From contig DAMANX010000012.1 of the NCBI GenBank assembly GCA_032073245.1, forward strand, positions 78,320 to 142,319: 64,000 nucleotides of DNA, in the 5' to 3' direction. The DNA is from QVMG01 sp032073245 (GTDB lineage Bacteria; Bacteroidota; Bacteroidia; Bacteroidales; Tannerellaceae). Both the position numbers and the translations under genes were made by a program. Shown here piece after piece: positions 35,191 through 43,864 of this stretch (within the stretch, counting starts at the first letter, position 1; every line of letters begins with the position of its first letter). The notes under the pieces were generated by a model, which did no database searches, had not been told where the DNA came from, and saw only the letters and a program-made list of their open reading frames with translations.

Positions 35191-35267
35191 TCGACAGTTG
35201 TCGGACAGCTGTTCGACAATTGTCAGTCAGCTGTCCGACAGCTGTCAAACACCTGTCCGACACCTGT
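35191..35267. repeat. Seven-unit tandem array of 11-bp degenerate palindromic repeats
   Basis: Seven head-to-tail 11-bp units with approximate consensus CCGACAGCTGT run without interruption. Unit cores are CAGTTG, CAGCTG, CAATTG, CAGCTG, CAGCTG, CACCTG and CACCTG. The period is close to one helical turn, so all cores face the same side of the DNA. It lies after the Imm17-like gene. Function is unknown. Confidence 0.85.
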
Positions 35268-35413
35268 CGAACGCATTTTTGCTTGCCAGAGAATGGCTTT
35301 TCCTAAAACAGGTTGACATTTTTTGTTCCTGTTTACTATAAAAGTTGGCACAATAGAGAATAGTTGAAACAGAATTACTAAAACGATACTACATAAAACT
35401 AAATAAACTGAGG

Positions 35414-35520
35414 ACTGAAGGGTTTGAGATACGAACTGAAGGGTTTTATTTGAAACCCTTCAGCCTTAATCTATATGAAAAACAACAACTTTCAGGCAAA
35501 AATGAAGGGTTGAAGGGTTT
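35414..35520. repeat. GAAGGGTTT repeat cluster with hairpin
   Basis: ACTGAAGGGTTT occurs at 35414-35425 and 35435-35446. The inverted AAACCCTTCAG (35453-35463) forms an 11-bp perfect stem with the second copy around a 6-base loop. Two further GAAGGGT(TT) units follow at 35503-35520. There is no T tract, so simple termination is not obvious. Confidence 0.7.
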
Positions 35521-35663
35521 ATTACGTTTTTTTTAAGTAGAGAATATTTATCAATTGAATATCTAATAAATAGAAAGACTATTCTCTGAAGTATTCTTAA
35601 TATATTTACAAACTGTTTATTTCAATCACTAAACAAGAAGATCTGTTTAACATACCAAAGAAT

Positions 35664-37016
35664 ATGAATTTAAATCAGGCAACTATACTTATCGTAGATG
35701 ATGATAAAGACGTACTGACTGCGGTGCGTTTTCTGCTGAAAACGGAAGTGAAAAAGATACTTACAGAAACAAATCCGGAGAATCTGCATAGGCTGATAAC
35801 AGAAAATGATGTGGATATTGTTTTGCTGGATATGAACTTTAAAAGTTCAATCAATACAGGTAATGAAGGCCTATTCTGGTTGAATGAGATAAAAAAATGG
35901 AAGCCTTCGCAATCCGTAATTATGATTACGGCTTATGCTGATATCGACCTGGCCATAAGAAGCCTGAAGGAAGGAGCTACAGACTTTATTGTGAAGCCTT
36001 GGCATAATGAAAATCTTATTAATATACTCATAGAAACCCTTCAGAAACAGATAGTTTCCTCTTCGGGAAAAAGTTTTACAGAAAAAAAACCGGCGATAGA
36101 AATTGTTGGTGCATCCGAGAGCCTATTACTCCTATTCCATAAGTTACAAAAGATAGCACCTACCGATGCTAATGTTTTGATTCTTGGGGAAAATGGAACA
36201 GGCAAAGATCTTGTTGCCCGCTATATTCATCAGTTATCTTTACGCCGTAATCAACCATTCGTAAAAGTAGATGTGGGTTCCCTGACAGAGTCACTTTTTG
36301 AAAGTGAACTGTTCGGACACAAAAAAGGAGCATTTACGGATGCACGCGAAGATCGTAAAGGATTGATTGAAACCGCTAGTAAAGGGACACTATTCTTGGA
36401 TGAGATTGGAAATATTACACTCCAACAACAAGCAAAACTCCTCACTGTATTACAAAATCGCGAAGTCACCCGTTTAGGAGCAAATACTGCTACGTCTGTG
36501 GACATCCGTTTGATCTCGGCAACCAATCTACCTTTACATGAACTGGCTAATGAAGAACGTTTCCGTAAAGACCTTATCTATCGGATCAATACGGTAGAGA
36601 TTGTCGTACCTCCTCTTCGGGAACGAGGCGAAGATATAATCCGGCTCGCTGAGTTCTTTCTGGAAATGTATGAGAAAAAATATTTCAAACAGAAGTTCCG
36701 TTTATCAGACTCGGCTAAAAAGAAGCTGATGCTATATCATTATCCCGGAAACGTACGTGAATTACAATATACGATAGAAAGAGGGGTAATAATGGCTGAT
36801 AGCAATGTGTTGAAAGCAGAAGACATTACTTTTTCACCTATCGAACAACAAAAGGAAACGCCTAAATCTATTCCAACACATAATCTGGAAGATCTCGAAA
36901 AAGCAGCAATCGAACAGGCTTTGAAAAAACATAATGGAAATATATCGCAAGTCGCGAAAGAAGTCGGATTAACACGCGGTGCATTGTACCGCCGATTAGA
37001 AAAATACGGATTATGA
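35664..37016 (+). CDS. NtrC-family sigma-54-dependent response regulator
   Basis: 450 aa: a receiver domain (about residues 6-120, Asp in LLDMNFKS), an AAA+ domain with Walker A GENGTGKD and Walker B GTLFLDEIGN, and a C-terminal Fis-type helix-turn-helix (NISQVAKEVGLTRGALYRRLEKYG). The sigma-54 contact loop reads GAFTDA at residues 222-227 instead of the usual GAFTGA. The stop overlaps the kinase start by 4 bp (ATGA), making a cotranslated pair. Target genes are unknown; none of the neighbours carries an obvious -24/-12 promoter that I could recognise. Confidence 0.92.
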   Translation: MNLNQATILIVDDDKDVLTAVRFLLKTEVKKILTETNPENLHRLITENDVDIVLLDMNFKSSINTGNEGLFWLNEIKKWKPSQSVIMITAYADIDLAIRSLKEGATDFIVKPWHNENLINILIETLQKQIVSSSGKSFTEKKPAIEIVGASESLLLLFHKLQKIAPTDANVLILGENGTGKDLVARYIHQLSLRRNQPFVKVDVGSLTESLFESELFGHKKGAFTDAREDRKGLIETASKGTLFLDEIGNITLQQQAKLLTVLQNREVTRLGANTATSVDIRLISATNLPLHELANEERFRKDLIYRINTVEIVVPPLRERGEDIIRLAEFFLEMYEKKYFKQKFRLSDSAKKKLMLYHYPGNVRELQYTIERGVIMADSNVLKAEDITFSPIEQQKETPKSIPTHNLEDLEKAAIEQALKKHNGNISQVAKEVGLTRGALYRRLEKYGL

Positions 37017-38272
37017 TCATCGCTTTATCCATACTGATCGTATTGCTCGTTGTATATATTATCTATTCACAAAGAAAAATATACCGCAACATTCGTGATT
37101 TTACGGAGTCACTGATCTACAAAGATTTTTCAAGAAAGCATTCTGAAAAAGGAAAGAACAAAAAACTAAATCAACAATTTAATATCATTACAGAAGCTTT
37201 TCTGAACCTCGCAAGCGAGAAAGAAGCACAGCAACATTATCTAAAAGAAATGCTGGAACTGGTAGACACGGGGATTCTGGCCTATGATGTCGAAACACAT
37301 GAAACGCTGTGGATGAATGACTCATTTGCAACTATGCTAAATATACCTCGTATCAAGAATATAAACTGGCTTGAGAAAAAAAACGAAGAACTTTTCAATG
37401 ATTTGCTTAATATCCCATTGAATGAAAACCTCCTTATGACTATTCATGCAGAAAAGCAAACCTTGAAAACAATGACAAATGCCTCTATATTCCAGACCGG
37501 AGGGAATACTTATAAACTAATTGCTTTTCATAACGTAAGTGCCACAATGGAAGAGGTTGAGTCGGGAGCCTGGAAAGGGCTGCTGAATGTTATGACCCAT
37601 GAGATAATGAATTCTATCGTTCCGGTATCTTCCCTTTCAGATACACTCAAAAGAAAGGTGAGTTCATTTAAAGAAACATCGTCTGGTGATTTCAATCCTG
37701 ATCTGGAGGATATGGAATTTGCTTTAGATACAATCCATCGACGAAGTGAAGGTTTACTGCGTTTTGCAGAGACTTACCGGAGTTTAAGTCAGAAGATTGT
37801 ACCCAATATGAAATCATATAATCTTTATGAATTAGTAAGTTCTATTCATTTTCTTATGAACCCTTCCCTAGAGCAGAAAGGAATAACATTCACTCTTAAA
37901 ACAGATAATCCTCGAGTGATAACTTATATGGACAGAGATCTGATAGAACAAGTCATTATCAATTTCGTTACCAATGCCACTTATGCTATCAGTGAAAAAG
38001 AGTATCCCCAAATACATTTATTCACCGGATGTGATAAAGAAGGCCATCCTTATATCACTGTTGCCGACAATGGAAAGGGTATACCTGATGACATTCGCGA
38101 TAAGATATTTATTCCATTTTTCAGTACAAAGAAAAATGGTAATGGTATAGGGTTGAGTATTTCAAGGGAAATTGTTAAGTTGCATAATGGGAAACTACAT
38201 GTGCAAAGCAAGGAAGAAGAAGGAAGTGCTTTTACAATATTATTTAGCGGCGAGTCTACCACATCCAATTAA
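37013..38272 (+). CDS. Sensor histidine kinase, partner of the NtrC-type regulator
   Basis: 419 aa. A single N-terminal membrane segment (about residues 1-17) is followed by a PAS-like region (about 75-175), a DHp helix with the phosphoacceptor His196 in NVMTHEIMNSIVPVSSL, and an ATPase domain (NFVTNATYAI, VADNGKGIP, GNGIGLSISREIV). With almost no periplasmic part it probably senses a cytosolic or membrane cue. The gene overlaps its regulator by 4 bp. Confidence 0.9.
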   Translation: MIIALSILIVLLVVYIIYSQRKIYRNIRDFTESLIYKDFSRKHSEKGKNKKLNQQFNIITEAFLNLASEKEAQQHYLKEMLELVDTGILAYDVETHETLWMNDSFATMLNIPRIKNINWLEKKNEELFNDLLNIPLNENLLMTIHAEKQTLKTMTNASIFQTGGNTYKLIAFHNVSATMEEVESGAWKGLLNVMTHEIMNSIVPVSSLSDTLKRKVSSFKETSSGDFNPDLEDMEFALDTIHRRSEGLLRFAETYRSLSQKIVPNMKSYNLYELVSSIHFLMNPSLEQKGITFTLKTDNPRVITYMDRDLIEQVIINFVTNATYAISEKEYPQIHLFTGCDKEGHPYITVADNGKGIPDDIRDKIFIPFFSTKKNGNGIGLSISREIVKLHNGKLHVQSKEEEGSAFTILFSGESTTSN

Positions 38273-38339
38273 TAAATAAACTCTTTAGCCCCTAAGCCTA
38301 AATGTCCTTTTTATCCAATTCTATTACTTTTTGTAGCTA

Positions 38340-38347
38340 TACTTTTG
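38340..38347 (+). promoter_or_regulatory. Predicted -7 element of the M28 peptidase gene
   Basis: TACTTTTG matches TAnnTTTG 25 bp before the start codon. No convincing -33 element is seen. Confidence 0.4.
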
Positions 38348-38372
38348 CAAATAAATCAAAGTAGATACGAAT

Positions 38373-39587
38373 ATGAATAAAATGGAATTAGTGAAAGATG
38401 CAGAAAAACACATGAAAGTGTTGTGTGAAGAAATCGGAGAACGCCGTGTAGGGGGAGAAGGTAACCGGCAGGCTACCAGTTATGTTAAGGATAAGTACAC
38501 GCAAGCCGGTTGGAATACGGAAGAAACCCAATTAGAAGTTATGGATTGGAAAACCGAAGGTGCTGCTCTCACTTCGGGTAGTAATTCTTTTGAGGTTTTT
38601 TCGTCGCATTATTCTTTGGGATGTGATGTTGAGGGGGTATTAGTGGCTATTGATACTATTGAAAAATTGGAAAATGTCGATATGCGGGATAAGATATTGT
38701 TGCTCTATGGAAATATCGCTTCCGAACAGATTGCTCCGAAGAATTTCCCTTTTTGGAATCCGGAAGAACATCAGTATTTAATCTCTTTATTAGAGAAGGG
38801 CCAGCCCAAAGCTATTGTATGTGCAACCGAACGCAATTCGGCCACTGCCGGTGGCGTATACCCGTTTCCCTTATTTGAAGATGGAGACTTTGATATTCCA
38901 TCAGTTTATATGAAAGATACTGAAGGAGAGAAATTACTTCCGTATGCAGAGAAAAACGTAACACTTAGTTCTAAAGCCAAACGAATTGATGAGACTGCTT
39001 ATAATATTATCGGAAGGAAGGGTAATAATCCGAAAGAACGTATTGTAGTGTCTGCTCATGTGGATTCCAAGATCGGAACCCCAGGTGCGATAGATAATGC
39101 TACCGGAGTCACCGTGTTATTATTATTAGCTGAGATGTTGAAAGATTATAAAGGAGGTCGACAGATAGAGCTTGTGGCATTCAATGGCGAAGATTATTAT
39201 GGCGCACCCGGACAACGAGAGTATATTCAACAGAATGAAGGTAGGTTTGGAGATATACTATTAAATATTAATATAGACGGAGCAGGATATAAAGAAGGAC
39301 TCTCTTGTTTCTCTTCATTCGAACTTCCGGAAAATATTCAGAAAACTATGGATATGGTTATAGAAAGAAGCCCTGAAATTGTTGCTGGTTTACCATGGTA
39401 TCAGGGTGATCATAGTTTATTTATTCAACAAGGTTGTCCGGCAATTGCAGTTAGCTCGGACTGGTTTATTCGAAATATGGAATGTCAGGAGATTACACAT
39501 ACTCCGAAAGATAATCTCAGTGTTGTGAATTATGACCGGGTAGCGGAATGTGCTATTGGAATTGCAGAGTTGATAAAAAGGCTTTAA
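38373..39587 (+). CDS. M28-family zinc aminopeptidase
   Basis: 404 aa. The M28 fold is recognisable by the zinc ligand segments SAHVDSK, GAIDNATGVTVLL, FNGEDYYG and DGAGYKE and a late His in EITHTPKDN. An inserted PA-like region probably spans residues 60-210. No signal peptide is evident (MNKMELVKDAEKHMK), so it is predicted to be cytosolic, which is less usual for bacterial M28 enzymes. It is a single gene with its own terminator at 39650-39675. Confidence 0.87.
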   Translation: MNKMELVKDAEKHMKVLCEEIGERRVGGEGNRQATSYVKDKYTQAGWNTEETQLEVMDWKTEGAALTSGSNSFEVFSSHYSLGCDVEGVLVAIDTIEKLENVDMRDKILLLYGNIASEQIAPKNFPFWNPEEHQYLISLLEKGQPKAIVCATERNSATAGGVYPFPLFEDGDFDIPSVYMKDTEGEKLLPYAEKNVTLSSKAKRIDETAYNIIGRKGNNPKERIVVSAHVDSKIGTPGAIDNATGVTVLLLLAEMLKDYKGGRQIELVAFNGEDYYGAPGQREYIQQNEGRFGDILLNINIDGAGYKEGLSCFSSFELPENIQKTMDMVIERSPEIVAGLPWYQGDHSLFIQQGCPAIAVSSDWFIRNMECQEITHTPKDNLSVVNYDRVAECAIGIAELIKRL

Positions 39588-39621
39588 AGAATGACAACAA
39601 AGGGATAAAATTTATTTCGAG

Positions 39622-40230
39622 CTATATTATTAATTTAAAATGTTTAAAGAAAGCACTTGGGATGGTGCTTTTTTTAATAAATTCTTTCTTTAGTAAGGAA
39701 AATATCATCATATCATAATGTTTGTTATTCCAATACATCCAATCACGGAGAAGCCCTTCTTTTGTAAATCCGAGCTTCTGTAGTACCTTTTCAGAGGCAA
39801 TATTGTCTGGCATTACTTCAGCTTCCACTCTATTAATGCCAAGTGTGTTAAATCCAAAGTTCAATATTGCCGATCAAGCTTCCGTTATGTATCCTTTATT
39901 CCAGTGATCCACATGAAGATCATATCCTAAATTGGCTTTGTGATTCAGCTGATAGTTATTAAATCCGGCTGTCCCGATAATTCCCGGTTCACCTTTTAGT
40001 TTAATCCCCCATCGGAAGCCTAATCCCTCTTTATACCGCGATTGAAACCAGTCGATGTATTTCTGTGCCTCCTCTTCTTTTGTGAAAGGAATAATATTGT
40101 AATATTGTGTGGCTCTCTCATCTTTGAATATGTTATAGTAATCCGTAAGATGTGATTGAGTGATTTCAACCAATTCTAATCTTTCCGTATTTAAAATCGG
40201 AAATGTATGAGAGATAAACTCGGAATCCAT
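39622..40230 (-). pseudogene. GNAT acetyltransferase (RimJ/RimL-like) interrupted by an in-frame stop
   Basis: One continuous frame on the minus strand encodes a ribosomal-protein-type GNAT, but codon 119 is TGA (39874-39876). The part before it ends HWNKGYITEA; the part after starts SAILNFGFNTLGINRVEAEV and contains the acetyl-CoA region NIASEKVLQKLGF, so the two halves join without frame change. A single C-to-T or similar change would explain it. The 3' end also runs about 18 codons past the normal end into the M28 terminator hairpin. It is probably inactive, unless the stop is a sequencing error. Confidence 0.82.
39650..39675 (+). terminator. Terminator of the M28 peptidase gene
   Basis: AAAGCAC (39650-39656), an 8-base loop, GTGCTTT (39665-39671) and continuing Ts. 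It lies inside the 3' run-on of the broken GNAT frame on the opposite strand. Confidence 0.75.
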
Positions 40231-40239
40231 ATATTCTTT

Positions 40240-40719
40240 TTAATCAAATGTTTTACTCATCTTATAATTCGTCAAATATAGTTTATTTGCTTTTCTTCGT
40301 TGTTCTTCATCGACTTTAAAACCTTGTTTTTCAAAAAAACCTTTTGCAGTGATGCTTACTTCGGAGGTAATTTGGGGGAAATTATTGGAGGTGGCAAATT
40401 CTTCTATTTGCTTATAGAGTAGAGAGGCTACTCCTTGTCGTTGATAGTCTTTATGGATAAACATTGCATGCAAATAACCATCCGGACGGATAGAGGCAAA
40501 ACCGACTATTTGTTTTTCTTTGTCTTCGGCAACAATAAAGTATAGGTTGTTTATCAGTTCTTCCCAACGTTTCAGATTATTCCCGCAAGAAGCCCAGTCC
40601 TCAGCTTCTTCTATGGGATAATCTTTTAGGTTTACGGCTAATATTGTTTCCTGATAAAGCTGATTTAATTCGGCAATATCAGATAAGGTAGCGGCTCGGG
40701 TAGTATATGATGATTTCAT
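40240..40719 (-). CDS. GNAT-family N-acetyltransferase
   Basis: 159 aa, one GNAT domain. The acetyl-CoA pyrophosphate-binding motif reads DYQRQGVASLLYKQIE, and FFEKQGFKV is the usual C-terminal strand. The substrate cannot be told. The gene lies 9 bp upstream of the broken acetyltransferase gene on the same strand, so both were probably one transcript. Confidence 0.85.
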   Translation of the reverse strand: MKSSYTTRAATLSDIAELNQLYQETILAVNLKDYPIEEAEDWASCGNNLKRWEELINNLYFIVAEDKEKQIVGFASIRPDGYLHAMFIHKDYQRQGVASLLYKQIEEFATSNNFPQITSEVSITAKGFFEKQGFKVDEEQRRKANKLYLTNYKMSKTFD

Positions 40720-40808
40720 TTTATTTTCCTTTATCTTAATTGGAGGTGTTTATTTCTTAGATAGTAATAGCATATTTGTTCTTTATTGTTTTATACATTA
40801 TTCTATAC

Positions 40809-41294
40809 TTAGATATCTTTTTCCATCATACAAACATCGAATGGGAGATGATCGTAGGTTTTTACTTCGAATACAGTATATCCTTGTTTACTGTACCATC
40901 TTTTGAGGGTTGTATTTGAATCAATAAGTCCAATGGAAATGCGTTTGCCACTCAATTCCTCGACTCTGCCGGATGCAAAATCCATTAATTGGCGACCAAT
41001 ACCCAGATGTCGACAATTGGGATCCACTGCCAGCTTTTCGAGATAGAATGTTCCCGGTATGCTTATAGACTTTTCAATGGCAATAAAGCCGGTGAAGCGG
41101 TCTTGTTGGATGTAAACGTAAAACTCCTTGTTCCCAGTCAATTGCGATTGCAATTCATTGGGTGTAATAAAGACATTGTTGGTTGGTGCGTTTTCACGAG
41201 TTAGCCCGAATTCCTTGGCGACGGTGGCAAATGCTTCATTGAGGAGTTTAGCCAAGAGCGTGAAGTTATCGTTTGTATGGACTTTTTTGATCAT
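40809..41294 (-). CDS. GNAT-family N-acetyltransferase
   Basis: 161 aa. The motif is PNCRHLGIGRQLMDFA, with a final YSKQGYTVFEVKTYDH. It is not closely similar to the other two acetyltransferases here, so the row of three is not a recent tandem duplication. A -7 element is predicted 28 bp upstream of its start. Confidence 0.85.
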   Translation of the reverse strand: MIKKVHTNDNFTLLAKLLNEAFATVAKEFGLTRENAPTNNVFITPNELQSQLTGNKEFYVYIQQDRFTGFIAIEKSISIPGTFYLEKLAVDPNCRHLGIGRQLMDFASGRVEELSGKRISIGLIDSNTTLKRWYSKQGYTVFEVKTYDHLPFDVCMMEKDI

Positions 41295-41321
41295 TTAAAT
41301 CTCTTTTGGAGTATGAGGAGG

Positions 41322-41329
41322 CAAAGATA
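41322..41329 (-). promoter_or_regulatory. Predicted -7 element of the GNAT gene
   Basis: On the minus strand TATCTTTG matches TAnnTTTG. It sits between GAGGAGG (41315-41321) and CCTCCTC (41343-41349), a 7-bp inverted repeat that could be an operator. The -33 position is poor. Confidence 0.4.
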
Positions 41330-41452
41330 TATAAATCTGTGACCTCCTCGTTGCTAAAGACTTAAAGTTTTTCCTTGTAAGATTGGACTAATAGCACCAC
41401 AATATGAACCAAAAAGTAAAATGGGTTATTGTGCGAATGATTATATACGGAT

Positions 41453-42103
41453 TTATTCCATCATTCCAATCTCTTTCAACCATTTTAAAACATCTTCTTT
41501 TGCATTACTCACATTGTTGCGGGATACGGAAAATGCTTTTACAATGGTTGATTCGGGTTGGAGTTCTTTGATGGTATTTACGGTACCTGATAGTCCGCTT
41601 CCTCCGTGTGAGTTGAAGGGGATAATCGTTTTGCCTTTCAAATCATATTTTTCAAGGAAGGTATATAAGGGCATCGGGAAGTCGCCCCACCAGTTAGGGT
41701 AACCGATGAAGATAATGTCGTATTGATCGATGTTTTCGATATGTGTGGTAAGGACGGGTCGTGCTTTTGCCTCTTTTTCTTCGCTTGCCTGTGATACTAA
41801 TGGTTCGTGGGAGGCGGGGTATTGCTGTACTGTTTTAATTTCGAACAATTCGCCGTCGGTTGCTTCTCTGATTACATTCGCCAGAAAATCTACATGTCCT
41901 GTTACTTTACCGTCGTTCACAAGGCGGCTTGCACCTGTAGAGACATCTACACCGTCAGGTTCTGGGTAGGAGAAGTAGGTGATCAGGATGGAACCGGTGA
42001 CGGGAATTACTGGTTCTACTTCTTTGTTCTTGTTCGTGTCGGAACAGGCGGATGTGTTTAGCGTTGCTAATAGAAATATGGGGATAAAAAGGAGATTTTT
42101 CAT
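41453..42103 (-). CDS. Flavodoxin-family lipoprotein
   Basis: 216 aa. The signal MKNLLFIPIFLLATLNTSAC gives lipidated Cys20. The FMN-binding flavodoxin core follows: a first strand/loop ILITYFSYPEPDGVDVSTGASR, IIFIGYPNWWGDFPMPLYTFLE and IIPFNSHGGSGLSGTVNTIK. The outer location implied by the lipobox is unusual for a flavodoxin and suggests electron transfer outside the cytosol, perhaps with the Fe-S proteins encoded next to it. It is the last gene of a four-gene minus-strand group. Confidence 0.87.
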   Translation of the reverse strand: MKNLLFIPIFLLATLNTSACSDTNKNKEVEPVIPVTGSILITYFSYPEPDGVDVSTGASRLVNDGKVTGHVDFLANVIREATDGELFEIKTVQQYPASHEPLVSQASEEKEAKARPVLTTHIENIDQYDIIFIGYPNWWGDFPMPLYTFLEKYDLKGKTIIPFNSHGGSGLSGTVNTIKELQPESTIVKAFSVSRNNVSNAKEDVLKWLKEIGMME

Positions 42104-42204
42104 TGTTTGAATTTAATTGTTGATAATTACTTTGTAGTATTTATATAGTATATATTAAAATCGATCTTATGCATAATGGTTTCCTTGAATAAATCGGCCC
42201 TCCT

Positions 42205-43590
42205 TTATGGAAAATCCAGTTTTTGTTTGAGTTGTTCCGTATACAGATCAATTCGTCGCATTTCGTTCGGGATATCGATTGTTTGGGGACATTTGGGTTT
42301 GCAAATGTCACAACCGATGCAATGGTTGGCCTGACGGAGTTTGGGAACACTACGGTCGTAGCCAACGAGGAAGGCGCGGCGGGCTTCTTTGTAGTTTTCA
42401 TCATTGGAGCTGCGGAGTCGTTTACCAGCACTGACGATGCGATTGTAATGGCCAAATACGCCAGGGATGTCTAGTCCATAAGGGCAAGGCATGCAATATT
42501 GGCATTCTGTGCATTGTACGTATTCGTCGTTCATCATTATTTCGGTGACCTTTTCCAGTGTTTCGTATTCTTGTTCTGTAATGGGGTCGAGTGGAGAATA
42601 AGTGCGGATGTTTTCCTGAAGATGTTCCATATAGACCATTCCACTGAGTACTGTCAGGACGTTTTCGGGAGTACCGGCATAGCGAAAAGCCCAGGATGCA
42701 GCACTGTCTTCAGGGCGTAATTGTTTAACCAGATTCAAGGCCTGTACACTTAAACGCGACAGGCGGCCGCCCAAAAGAGGTTCCATAACAACTGCGGGTA
42801 CGTTTTTTTTCTCCAGTTCGGCCAACAAGTATTCCGCATTGGTATTCCAGCCGGAGGCATGTAACCAATCGATATAGTTGAGTTGGATCTGTGCGAAATC
42901 CCATTGGTAGTTCATGGCAAGGAGATGATTGAACACTTCCACCTCACCGTGATAGGAAAAGCCTAAGTTGCGTATGCGTCCGGCCTGACGTTCTTTGAAC
43001 AGAAAGTCAAGCAGGCCATTGTCGATGAAGCGTTTCCGGAAGTCGTCCATTCCTCCGAGTCCGATACCGTGGAGTAGGTAGTAGTCGAGGTAATCGACCT
43101 GTAGGTCGCGCATGGATTTGCGGTACATGGCTTCTGCAGATTCAAAGCTGCGCGGGGCGTCAGCACGGTGGTTTGACATTTTAGTAGCGATAAAAAACTT
43201 CTCCCGGGGATGCCGTTTGAGCGCGATACCGGTGGCTGTTTCCGACCAGCCACGCACATAGACAGGGGCCGTGTCGAAATAATTCACGCCGTGTTCGATG
43301 GCATAGTCAACCAGTTCGTTTACGGCGTCCTGATCGACTTCCTCTACTCCTTGGGCATTAGTGCGCAAAGGCCAGCGCATACAGCCGTAGCCAAGCAAGG
43401 AGACTTTGTCGCCAGTATGGGGGTTAAGGCGATAGGTCATTTTATCGGTGGGGACCTCGCCTATAGAGCCACCTCCGGCGGATATAGTGTTATTGGGGCG
43501 ACATCCTACCATTGCGGTGGTAGTAGCGACGGAACCGGCGCCTAATGTCTTTAGAAAATTCCGACGGGTTATTTCTTTTTTAGTTTTCAT
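42205..43590 (-). CDS. Tat-exported aldo/keto reductase with two 4Fe-4S motifs
   Basis: 461 aa. The N-terminus has a clear twin-arginine motif, TRRNFLKTLGAG, followed by AMVGC (possible lipidated Cys30). An aldo/keto reductase barrel follows (YFDTAPVYVRGWSE, FIATKMS, YLLHGIG). The C-terminus carries CTECQYCMPCPYGLDIP and CIGCDICKPKCPQTIDIP, typical of bacterial-type ferredoxin sites. Such proteins probably take electrons from a ferredoxin or flavodoxin rather than NADPH. The substrate is unknown. It is encoded with the flavodoxin and NapH/NapG-like proteins. Confidence 0.9.
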   Translation of the reverse strand: MKTKKEITRRNFLKTLGAGSVATTTAMVGCRPNNTISAGGGSIGEVPTDKMTYRLNPHTGDKVSLLGYGCMRWPLRTNAQGVEEVDQDAVNELVDYAIEHGVNYFDTAPVYVRGWSETATGIALKRHPREKFFIATKMSNHRADAPRSFESAEAMYRKSMRDLQVDYLDYYLLHGIGLGGMDDFRKRFIDNGLLDFLFKERQAGRIRNLGFSYHGEVEVFNHLLAMNYQWDFAQIQLNYIDWLHASGWNTNAEYLLAELEKKNVPAVVMEPLLGGRLSRLSVQALNLVKQLRPEDSAASWAFRYAGTPENVLTVLSGMVYMEHLQENIRTYSPLDPITEQEYETLEKVTEIMMNDEYVQCTECQYCMPCPYGLDIPGVFGHYNRIVSAGKRLRSSNDENYKEARRAFLVGYDRSVPKLRQANHCIGCDICKPKCPQTIDIPNEMRRIDLYTEQLKQKLDFP

Positions 43591-43864
43591 GTTTATTCTT
43601 GTTGTTATATTTGAATATAAATTTTCAACACAGAGACACAGAGAACACGGAGTTCTTTTATTTGATTTTTAATACATTAATCTCCGTGATCTCCGTGTCT
43701 CCGTGTTGAAAAAAATATTCAAATACTTTTCAATATACATATCCATTTAAATTTTTAATCATTCGTTACAACCTTCCCGAAGATCATCAACGATGTTCGG
43801 GACGTTTATCACAACCTTCGTGTCTTTTATATTCATAAAATGATTTATCATTTATCCTTCATCC
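43591..43864. other. Intergenic region with large inverted repeat
   Basis: 274 bp without a gene between the reductase and polyferredoxin genes. It holds the inverted repeat 43624-43710; the rest is AT-rich and unremarkable. Confidence 0.6.
43624..43710. repeat. Inverted repeat of CACAGAGACACAGAG type
   Basis: A left arm of 29 bp (43624-43652, TTCAACACAGAGACACAGAG...) pairs imperfectly with 43682-43710. A truncated left-arm copy (TTCAACACAGAGTCACACAG) lies at 45415-45434, upstream of the polyferredoxin gene. Such 'cacagagacacagag' palindromes recur in Bacteroidetes-group intergenic regions. It probably forms a long mRNA hairpin. Confidence 0.75.

Larger units (their letters stand above)
35096..35663. 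other. Repeat-rich intergenic region, 568 bp
   Basis: The longest gene-free stretch of the window. It contains an 11-bp tandem array (35191-35267), then AT-rich sequence, then a cluster of GAAGGGTTT repeats with a hairpin (35414-35520). No open frame in it looks like a gene. Confidence 0.8.

Noticed and set aside
35191..35267. CRISPR array
   Set aside because: Units are 11 bp with no spacers and no cas genes nearby; it is a tandem array.
40240..41294. Recent tandem duplication of acetyltransferase genes
   Set aside because: The three GNAT proteins share only the general fold motifs and differ strongly elsewhere.
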